NCBI RefSeq assembly: GCF_004342425.1
Contig: NZ_SLWQ01000001.1
Span: forward strand, 372,001-436,000
Direction of reading: 5' to 3'
Length of the DNA: 64,000 nt
Source: Dokdonella fugitiva
Lineage (GTDB): Bacteria > Pseudomonadota > Gammaproteobacteria > Xanthomonadales > Rhodanobacteraceae
Below the pieces are notes generated by a model. It ran no database searches. It saw only the letters and a program-made list of their open reading frames with translations, and had not been told where the DNA came from. Both the position numbers and the translations under genes were made by a program. This document shows, piece after piece, positions 54,982 through 64,000 of the stretch. Positions within the stretch are counted from its first letter, which is position 1, and each line of letters begins with the position of its first letter.

Positions 54982-55997
54982 GGTTCGCCTGCCCCGCGCG
55001 CGATGGCTTGCGCGAGCTGGAACACCGCCATCGCGTACAGCGGGCTCTTGTTGTAGCGCGTGATCGCGCGGAAATTGCCGAACACGAGCCAGTATTCGAC
55101 GCCGAGGTCGCCGTCGAGCCGGAGCAGCGTCGACGGCGTGTCGGCGTCGATCTTCTCGAGCGGTGCGTAGCCCCAGGCCTCCATCTGCTGCAGCGGGTAG
55201 ACCGGGTCGAGGCCGGGGTCGGGCAGCACGCGCGCATCGGCCGCCGGCTGCGCGCGCACGGCGACCGGCTGGCCGGCCTGCCAGCCGTGCTCGGCGAAAT
55301 AGTGCGCGATGCTCGCCGTGATGTCGGGCAGCGAACCCCAGAGGTCGATGCGCCCGTCGCCGTCCTCGTCCTTCGCCCACTTGGCGACGCTCGTCGGCAT
55401 GAACTGGCCCCAGCCCATCGCGCCCGCGTAGGAGCCGCGCAATGCATCGATCGGATAGGCGAGATGCGCGTCGCCGAGCAGGAACAACTGCTTGAGCTCG
55501 CCGCGGAAGAATTTGGCGCGCGGAGGATAATGGAACGCGAGCGTCGCCAATGCATCGAGCACGCGGTACTTGCCGGTGATCGCGCCGTAGCTCGTTTCGA
55601 CGCCGATGATCGCGACGATGATCTCGGGCGCGACGCCGTACTCCTTGCCGACGCGCTCGAGCAGTTCGCGGTTGGCGCGGTAGAACGCGACGCCGTCGTC
55701 GATGCGCTTGTCGGTGAGGAAGATCGGCGCGTAGTCGCGCCACGTCCGCGTCGCTTCCGCCGGGCGCGCGATCGCATCGAGGATGGATTGCTGCACCTTG
55801 GCACCGGCGAGTGTCGCGAGCACGTCCGCTTCCGGCGGCCCGCCTTCGCGCGCGACTTCGGCCGCGAAGGCGCGTTCGTCGGCGCCGGGCGCGCCGATGT
55901 CGCCGTTCGTCGCGGCAGCGAAGCCGCGACCGGCGCCCAGCAGGCAGATCGACACGAGGACCAGATGAGCGCGCGCGGCGCGAAACGATGCCTGCAT
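54978..55997 (-). CDS. mltB: Lytic murein transglycosylase B
   Basis: 339 residues, signal peptide (LVLVSICLLGAGRGFA) without a lipobox, so a soluble periplasmic form. The catalytic glutamate is in IIGVETSYGAITG. Conserved PIDALRGSYAGAMGWGQFMP and the DGDGRIDLWGSLPD loop are typical of MltB. It cuts the MurNAc-GlcNAc bond, producing anhydro ends. Overlaps rlpA. On the upstream side 826 bp and an opposite-strand gene separate it from rodA, so it needs its own promoter, in 55998-56257. Confidence 0.94.
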   Translation of the reverse strand: MQASFRAARAHLVLVSICLLGAGRGFAAATNGDIGAPGADERAFAAEVAREGGPPEADVLATLAGAKVQQSILDAIARPAEATRTWRDYAPIFLTDKRIDDGVAFYRANRELLERVGKEYGVAPEIIVAIIGVETSYGAITGKYRVLDALATLAFHYPPRAKFFRGELKQLFLLGDAHLAYPIDALRGSYAGAMGWGQFMPTSVAKWAKDEDGDGRIDLWGSLPDITASIAHYFAEHGWQAGQPVAVRAQPAADARVLPDPGLDPVYPLQQMEAWGYAPLEKIDADTPSTLLRLDGDLGVEYWLVFGNFRAITRYNKSPLYAMAVFQLAQAIARGAGEP

Positions 55998-56257
55998 GCG
56001 CCTACTCTACCATCGCGCCGCGCGACGGCGTCGAGCGCATGCCTGAACGTGCAGGCCTCGCGGGGGGCGCGGCCGGAGCGCCTGCCCTGCGGCGACCGCG
56101 TCCGGTCCGCGCGGGCCTGCTTCGCAACGCACGACACGCGGTTGTCCTACGTGCCGGCGCGCCGGCGCCGGATCGCCGTCGCATCGCGACGAGCCGATGC
56201 TGCAGGGAGCGGCGTCGCCATGGTGGCCGCGTCGCGCAATGTCCAGGGAGGACGTCC

Positions 56258-56737
56258 ATGTTCCGTCGCTTCATCGCCGTTCTCGCCGTGCTGCTCGCCG
56301 TCGCCGGGCCCGCCCACGCCGACTCGCACCGCACGCGCTACGTCGACCCCTACAGCTACTTCACCACCGACGCGCAGTTCGAGGCCTGGTATTCCCTGCG
56401 CGCGCGCCTCGCCGTCGGCTTCGACGACATCTGCGGCGACACGTTCTGCGAAGGCGACTTCAGCAACATCGCGCCACTGCGCTTCCAGTGCTCGGTGCAG
56501 GCCGGCAACGGCCGCATCGGCCGCTGCGTCTGGTCGTTCGCCGCGAGCGAGGAGGACATCGATCCGGCCACCGGCGCGCTCGAAGTGCGGCAACCGACGT
56601 GGCAGTGCCCGATCCAGCTCGGGCCGCATACGACCATCGACGAACTCCTCGCGGCGCTCGCCGGCGACGATCCGCTGCAGACCGCACTGCCGGGCACGGC
56701 ATCGTCGATCTACGACAGCCTCGGCCACTGCCTATGA
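56258..56737 (+). CDS. Small secreted protein of unknown function
   Basis: 159 residues, GGGAGG before the ATG, signal peptide MFRRFIAVLAVLLAVAGPAH. Six cysteines in the mature part (DDICGDTFCEGDF; RFQCSVQAG; GRCVWSF; WQCPIQ; GHCL) suggest three disulfides and a compact extracellular fold. Codon composition fits the host. No family recognised. Opposite in orientation to the surrounding cell-wall operon, so it is probably a later insertion between rodA and mltB. Confidence 0.8.
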   Translation: MFRRFIAVLAVLLAVAGPAHADSHRTRYVDPYSYFTTDAQFEAWYSLRARLAVGFDDICGDTFCEGDFSNIAPLRFQCSVQAGNGRIGRCVWSFAASEEDIDPATGALEVRQPTWQCPIQLGPHTTIDELLAALAGDDPLQTALPGTASSIYDSLGHCL

Positions 56738-56744
56738 TCGCGGC

Positions 56745-56780
56745 CGCCGCTGCGCGCAGGCATCGCTGCGCGCGGCGGCG
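56745..56780. terminator. Hairpin between convergent genes
   Basis: CGCCGCTGCGCGCAG and CTGCGCGCGGCGGCG pair at 14 of 15 positions around a six-base loop. It lies between the small secreted gene and the convergent rodA end. No T-run, so termination is only suggested. Confidence 0.4.
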
Positions 56781-56822
56781 AGGACGACACGCCGGCGATC
56801 GCGCGCCGAACCCGGCGACCCG

Positions 56823-57944
56823 CTATTGCACCGCGAGCACCTTGCGGTGCGCGTGGATCGACATGAGCACGCCGAACCCCGCGAGCAGCGACACCGCCGA
56901 GGTGCCGCCGTAGCTCACCAGCGGCAGCGGCACCCCGACCACCGGCAGCATGCCCGTGATCATGCCGCCATTGACCATCACGTAGACGAACAGCGACATG
57001 CTGATCGCGCCGGCCAGCAGGCGCGCATAGGTGTCCTTCGCCTCGGCGGCGATCCACAGGCAGCGCGCGATGATGAAGACGTAGAGCGCGAGCAGCAGCA
57101 GTACGCCGACGAGCCCCCATTCCTCGGCGAACACGGAGAAGATGAAGTCGGTCGTGTGCTCCGGCAGGAACTCCAGCCGCGACTGCGTGCCGTGATGCCA
57201 GCCCTTGCCCCATACCCCGCCCGAGCCGACCGCGATTTTCGACTGGATGATGTGCCAGCCGTTGCCGAGCGGATCGGCCTCCGGATCGAGCAGGGTGAGC
57301 ACGCGATTGCGCTGGTACTCGTGCAGGAAATGCCAGGCGACCGGCACCATGCCGGCGAACGCGGCGAGCAGCGCGCCGATGCGCCACCAGGCGAGCCCGG
57401 ACAGGAAGATGCCGAACGCGCCGCTCGCGGTGATCAGCAACGCGGTGCCGAGGTCGGGCTGCTTGGCGATCAGCACGGCCGGCACCGCGATCAGCGCGCC
57501 GGCGGCGCCGAGCGTGCCCCAGCCGGGCGGCAGCGGGCGGCCATTGAGGTACCAGGCGATCATCATCGGCATCGTGAGCTTGAGCAGCTCCGACGGCTGG
57601 AAGCGCACGATCCTGAGGTCGAGCCAGCGATTCGCGCCGCGGCCCTCGCCGTGGATCACGACGATCACGAGCAGCACGACGCTCGCCGCGTACAGCCATG
57701 GCGTCCAGTTGCGCAAGGTCAGCGGCGGCACGCGCGCGATCATCATCATGAGCAGCAGGCCGAGCGCGAAGCGCAGCGCCTGCGAGACCACCAGGCCGCG
57801 GTCGAGGTCGCTCGCGCTGTACAAGGTCGCGAGCCCGACGCCCATGAGCAGCAGCAGCGCGCCGAGCAACGGCAGGTCGAGGCGCGGCTTGCGCCAGATC
57901 GAGGCGAGGCGATGGCGCCATTCGTGCAGCAGGTCGTCGATCAT
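56823..57944 (-). CDS. rodA: Peptidoglycan glycosyltransferase RodA
   Basis: 373 residues, about ten membrane segments, SEDS family. Signature motifs are LATLYSASDLD near the N-terminus, FQPSELLKLTMP, KQPDLGTALLI, the catalytic-loop aspartate region and the C-terminal GVPLPLVSYGGTSAV. It polymerises glycan strands for lateral wall growth with PBP2, the gene upstream, whose stop overlaps its start (ATGA). Confidence 0.95.
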   Translation of the reverse strand: MIDDLLHEWRHRLASIWRKPRLDLPLLGALLLLMGVGLATLYSASDLDRGLVVSQALRFALGLLLMMMIARVPPLTLRNWTPWLYAASVVLLVIVVIHGEGRGANRWLDLRIVRFQPSELLKLTMPMMIAWYLNGRPLPPGWGTLGAAGALIAVPAVLIAKQPDLGTALLITASGAFGIFLSGLAWWRIGALLAAFAGMVPVAWHFLHEYQRNRVLTLLDPEADPLGNGWHIIQSKIAVGSGGVWGKGWHHGTQSRLEFLPEHTTDFIFSVFAEEWGLVGVLLLLALYVFIIARCLWIAAEAKDTYARLLAGAISMSLFVYVMVNGGMITGMLPVVGVPLPLVSYGGTSAVSLLAGFGVLMSIHAHRKVLAVQ

Positions 57945-59860
57945 CGCGATGCCGCTCCTTCGCTGCCGCCGGCGCCGAGCTCGGCCTGTCGCTGCTGGTC
58001 GCCGGGTAGCCAGGCGTCGAGGATCTTGCGCGCGATCGGCGCGGCGTCGTGCGCGCCGCTGCGCCCGGCCTCGAGCGCGACGATGACCGCGACGCGCGCG
58101 TCGTCCGCCGGCGTGAACGCCTCGAACAGGACCTGATGGCGCTCGATCGGGCTCGCGCTGATGCTCGTCCATTCGGTACCGGTGCGCGAGTAACGTTCGG
58201 CGGTGCCGGTCTTGCCGGCGATCGGATACGGGAAGCCCGCGTCGATGCCGCGCGCGGTACCGCTGCGCACGACCTCGAGCATGCCCTGCTGCACGGCCGC
58301 CCAGTTGGCCGGCCGCTCGATCACGTTCTCGCGCGGCGGTGGCGGCGGCAGCGGCTCGATCTTCGCATCGACGCCCCGCTGCACCGCGCGCAACAGGTGC
58401 GGCGCGTGCGGCACGCCGCGCGCGGCGAGCGTCGACACGGCGTTGGCGAGCTGCAGCGGCGTCACGACCCAGTAGCCCTGGCCGATGCCGGCGATGACCG
58501 TCTCGCCGGGATACCACGGCTGGTTGAAGCGCCCGCGCTTCCATTCGCGCGACGGCAGCACGCCGCTGCCCTCGCCCATGAGGTCGATGCCCGTCGGCTG
58601 GCCGAAGCCGAAGCGCGTCATGAAGCCGCTGAAGCGGTCGATGCCCATGTCGAGCGCGAGCGAATAAAAGTAAGTGTTGACCGACTTGGCGATCGCCTGC
58701 ACGAGGTCGACGCGACCCTGGCCGCCGCGCACGTCGTCGCGGTACGCGCGCGATTGCCCCGGTATGAAGAATTCGCCGGTCGAGAGTACGGTGTCCTCGG
58801 GACGGCGCAGGCCGAGTTCGAGGCCGCCGAGGCCGACGAACGGCTTCATCGTCGAGCCGGGCACGTAGTTGCCGCGCAGCAGGCGGTTCAACAGCGGCTT
58901 GTCGTCGGCCTCGATCAGCGCGGCATAGTCGACGCTGGCGATGCCGTTGACGAACAGGTTCGGGTCGAAGCTCGGCACGCTCACCATCGCGAGCACCTCG
59001 CCGTTGCGCGGGTCGATCGCGACCGCGGCACCGGCGCGGCCCTCGAACGCGGCCTCGGCCGCCTCCTGCAGGCGCGCGTCGATGCTGAGGTAGAGGTTCT
59101 CGCCCGGCTTCGGCGCGACGCGGAAGAGCGGTTCGCCGATCGGCCGGTGATCGGCATTGACCTCGATCTTCTCGTAGCCGACCTCGCCGTGCAGGCGCTC
59201 CTCGTAGTAGCGCTCGATGCCGGTCTTGCCGACGTGCGTGGTGCCCGCGTACTCGCCCTTGTCGAGCTTGGCCAGGTCGTCCGCGTCGATGCGACCGACG
59301 TAGCCGACCGTGTGCGCGAACTCCTCGCCGAGCGGATAGGAGCGCGTCAGGTACGGCACGACGTCGACGCCGGGGAAGGCCCAGCGGTTGACCGAGAACT
59401 TCGCGATCTCCTCTTCCGACAGCTTGAGGCGGATCGGCGTGCCCTCGTAGGACCGCTTGCCCTTGCGCAGCGCATTGAAGCGATCGACGTCGTCCTCGCT
59501 GATCGGCACGACCTCGCCGAGACGTTCGATCGTCGCCGCGAGGTCGTGCACCTGCTCGGGCGTGATCTCGAGCCGGAACGCGGCGACGTTCTCGGCGAGC
59601 AGGACGCCGTTGCGGTCGTAGATGAGGCCGCGCGCGGGCGCGAGCGGGCGGGTGAGGACGCGGTTCGCATCGGAGCGGGCGCTGAACTCCTCGTGCCGCG
59701 CGATCTGCAGGAACGAGAAGCGCGCGCCGAGCGCGACGAGGCAGACGACGATGATGAGGAAACCGGCGAGCGCGCGCCGGCGGAACAGCGCTTCTTCGTG
59801 GCGCGCTTCCTTCAGCGGCTTGTAGCGGCCTTCGCGGACGCGGGAACTGCGCATGCGCAT
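57941..59860 (-). CDS. mrdA: Penicillin-binding protein 2
   Basis: 639 residues. One N-terminal membrane segment (AGFLIIVVCLVALGARFSFL), a PBP dimer domain (PARGLIYDRNGVLLAENVA), then the transpeptidase with SxxK in GSTMKPF, SxN in KSVNTYF and KTG in AGKTGTA. It cross-links the wall made by RodA in the elongasome. I chose ATG 59860, 13 bp after mreD; a start nine codons earlier would overlap mreD. Confidence 0.95.
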   Translation of the reverse strand: MRMRSSRVREGRYKPLKEARHEEALFRRRALAGFLIIVVCLVALGARFSFLQIARHEEFSARSDANRVLTRPLAPARGLIYDRNGVLLAENVAAFRLEITPEQVHDLAATIERLGEVVPISEDDVDRFNALRKGKRSYEGTPIRLKLSEEEIAKFSVNRWAFPGVDVVPYLTRSYPLGEEFAHTVGYVGRIDADDLAKLDKGEYAGTTHVGKTGIERYYEERLHGEVGYEKIEVNADHRPIGEPLFRVAPKPGENLYLSIDARLQEAAEAAFEGRAGAAVAIDPRNGEVLAMVSVPSFDPNLFVNGIASVDYAALIEADDKPLLNRLLRGNYVPGSTMKPFVGLGGLELGLRRPEDTVLSTGEFFIPGQSRAYRDDVRGGQGRVDLVQAIAKSVNTYFYSLALDMGIDRFSGFMTRFGFGQPTGIDLMGEGSGVLPSREWKRGRFNQPWYPGETVIAGIGQGYWVVTPLQLANAVSTLAARGVPHAPHLLRAVQRGVDAKIEPLPPPPPRENVIERPANWAAVQQGMLEVVRSGTARGIDAGFPYPIAGKTGTAERYSRTGTEWTSISASPIERHQVLFEAFTPADDARVAVIVALEAGRSGAHDAAPIARKILDAWLPGDQQRQAELGAGGSEGAASR

Positions 59861-59873
59861 CGCTCGCCCGCCT

Positions 59874-60362
59874 TCATTCGTGCGCACGCAGGCGGGCGCG
59901 CAGGTCGTCGAACAGCAGGAACACGAACGGCCACGCGAGCGTGCCGGTCAGTGGCGCGAACCAGAACGACACCGGCGGCATCGGTTCGCCGGAGAAGCCG
60001 CGTGCCATGAGCATGACGATGCGGTCGTTGAGGAGCAGCGCGAGCAACGCGAGCGACTGCTGCCAGACCGGGAAGAAGCGCAGGCGCGCGCGGAAGCGCA
60101 GTACGATGAACGCGATCACGAGCAGGCGCAGCGCCTGTTCGCCGAGCAGTTCGCCGACCAGCAGGTCGGCGGCGACGCCGAGCAGGAACGCGAAGCCGAG
60201 GCCGACACGCTCCGGCGTCTCGATCGCCCAGTAGACGAGCACGAGGCCGATCCAGTACGGCTTGAACGGCTCGACCAGCGGCGGCAACGGCATCAGCTGC
60301 AGCAGGAAGGCGCAGGCGATGCTGCCGGCGAAGAGCCAGCTGCGCGCACGCAGGCGACTCAT
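59874..60362 (-). CDS. mreD: Rod shape-determining protein MreD
   Basis: 162 residues, about five membrane segments (SWLFAGSIACAFLLQLMPLP; GLGFAFLLGVAADLLVGELL), the normal size of the family. Its start overlaps the stop of mreC by four bases. It bridges MreC and MreB in the elongasome. Confidence 0.93.
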   Translation of the reverse strand: MSRLRARSWLFAGSIACAFLLQLMPLPPLVEPFKPYWIGLVLVYWAIETPERVGLGFAFLLGVAADLLVGELLGEQALRLLVIAFIVLRFRARLRFFPVWQQSLALLALLLNDRIVMLMARGFSGEPMPPVSFWFAPLTGTLAWPFVFLLFDDLRARLRAHE

Positions 60363-61297
60363 GGCGTCGGCGCCCGTGCCGGCGCCGCCGCATCGGCTGC
60401 GGGACCGGCGAGTTCGGCCGGCGGGCCGACCTCGTCCTGCGGCGCCGGCGGCCCGTACGGCTGCGGCTGGTCGCGCAGCAGCAGCACTTCGCTGCTGCGG
60501 TCGAGCGCCGCCGCGGGCCGCGCGACCGCGGCGATGAACATGCCGCTCTTGTCCTGGCCGACCTGGCGCACCTCGCCGACGGGAAAGCCGGCCGGGAAGC
60601 GACCGCCGAGGCCCGAGGTAAGCAGGCGGTCGCCGACCTTCACGTCGGCGCTGATCGGGATCGTCGGCAGCTGCAGTTCGTCGATCGCGCCGCTGCCGTA
60701 GGCGATCGTGCGCAAGCCGGTGCGTTCGACCACGACCGGTATCGCGTGTGTCGCATCGGTGATAAGCATCGCGATCGAGCTGTTCGGCAACACTTCGACG
60801 ACCTGCCCCATTACGCCCTGCGCGTCGATGACCGGCTGGCCGACCTCGATGCCCTGGCTCGCGCCGACGTCGAGCACGATGCGATGCCGGTAAGGGTCGA
60901 GGTCGACGTCGATGAGGCGCGCGAACTGCACGGTCAGGCCGAGGTTCTTCTGCGCGTCGAGCAGCGCCTTGAGGCGCGCGTTCTGCGCGACCAGCGCGTC
61001 GAGGCGATTGAGGCGTGCCTGTGCGAACAGGAGCTGCTCGCGCAGCGCACGGTTCTCGCTGGCGAGCTGGTCCTGCGTCGCGACCGCGGTGCGCGTCGCG
61101 CGCGCGAGGTTCGCCGGCAGCGCGGCGAGGCGGTACACCGGTTCGATCAGCAGGCCGCCCGCGCGCCGCACTGACTCGAGGTAGTTGCCGCGATGGTCGA
61201 GCACCATGAGGCCGATCGCGCAGGCGAGATAGACGATCAGCCGCAACGTGCTGACCGCGCCCTCGGCGAACAGCGTGGTGGCATTGTCGGTGCGCAT
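60359..61297 (-). CDS. mreC: Rod shape-determining protein MreC
   Basis: 312 residues. One N-terminal membrane helix (LRLIVYLACAIGLMVLDHRG), a coiled coil (about residues 70-115) and the beta-barrel pair typical of MreC (GQVVEVLPNSSIAMLITDAT; KVGDRLLTSGLGGRFPAGFP). A Pro/Ala-rich tail ends the protein. Periplasmic scaffold that activates PBP2 and RodA. A 97-bp gap containing a palindromic repeat separates it from mreB. Confidence 0.94.
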   Translation of the reverse strand: MRTDNATTLFAEGAVSTLRLIVYLACAIGLMVLDHRGNYLESVRRAGGLLIEPVYRLAALPANLARATRTAVATQDQLASENRALREQLLFAQARLNRLDALVAQNARLKALLDAQKNLGLTVQFARLIDVDLDPYRHRIVLDVGASQGIEVGQPVIDAQGVMGQVVEVLPNSSIAMLITDATHAIPVVVERTGLRTIAYGSGAIDELQLPTIPISADVKVGDRLLTSGLGGRFPAGFPVGEVRQVGQDKSGMFIAAVARPAAALDRSSEVLLLRDQPQPYGPPAPQDEVGPPAELAGPAADAAAPARAPTP

Positions 61298-61302
61298 GGT
61301 GC

Positions 61303-61392
61303 GGGGAATGGGGAATCGGGAATGGGGAATGGAAGAGCGGGGATCGTACGAGCGGGCGCCGCTACCATTCCCGATTCTCCATTCCCATTCCC
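61303..61392. repeat. Large palindromic GGGAATGG repeat between mreC and mreB
   Basis: GGGGAATGGGGAATCGGGAA repeats on the left (61303-61332) and its near complement CCATTCCCGATTCTCCATTC on the right (61365-61392) form a cruciform-like element of about 90 bp. Similar 'gggaatgggg' elements are common intergenic repeats in Xanthomonadales. In RNA it could dampen mreC expression relative to mreB. Confidence 0.75.
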
Positions 61393-61394
61393 GG

Positions 61395-64000
<2,606 letters not shown>

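Overview
The window is a very GC-rich bacterial chromosome segment. I read the source as a gammaproteobacterium of the Lysobacterales (Xanthomonadales), Rhodanobacteraceae-like, for example near Dokdonella. That placement is inference. It rests on the mreBCD-mrdA-rodA-mltB-rlpA-dacA-ybeD-lipB-lipA order, a split NrdJa/NrdJb reductase, H1-like histone genes beginning MYSRGGKKLYAVRN, and many secreted proteins ending in an IFxDGFE-like tail. No rRNA, tRNA or CRISPR array was recognised.

Left part (about 1-29 kb) is an accessory, surface-oriented region. It holds a collagen-like exported protein, two ECF sigma factor/Ser-Thr kinase-TPR pairs, three secreted beta-helix proteins (one of 1401 residues), an FAD monooxygenase, a DUF1800/DUF1501 pair, a subclass B3 metallo-beta-lactamase and a potassium channel. 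The most interesting locus is a compact three-gene operon at 12746-5415 (minus strand). It encodes an M23 peptidase, a Tat-exported protein whose core resembles the pore-forming domain of insecticidal Cry delta-endotoxins, and the giant beta-helix protein.

Middle part (28.5-34 kb) is a scar zone. It contains a frameshifted DUF11-like protein, one intact and three degraded thioredoxin copies separated by 39-bp direct repeats, two small genes of unknown function, and a strikingly lower-GC OLD-family ATPase/nuclease gene that is probably horizontally acquired and possibly anti-phage.

At 33.7-38.4 kb lies a B12-dependent class II ribonucleotide reductase. It is split into NrdJa and NrdJb with two H1-like histone genes between them, and two NrdR-box-like operators stand upstream, 32 bp apart. 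Next come a DegP-type protease, a PstS-like binding protein, a HAD phosphatase, an M17 aminopeptidase and a ClC chloride transporter (38.8-45.4 kb).

The right part (46-62.4 kb, minus strand) is housekeeping envelope synthesis: Prc, LipA/LipB, YbeD, DacA, RlpA, MltB, RodA, PBP2 and MreD/C/B. Two plus-strand genes interrupt it: a small secreted protein, and a multiply frameshifted secreted-protein pseudogene lying between ybeD and lipB. A PfkB-type kinase and a partial DUF192 gene close the window. At least five copies of a REP-like palindrome and several other dispersed intergenic repeats are scattered throughout.
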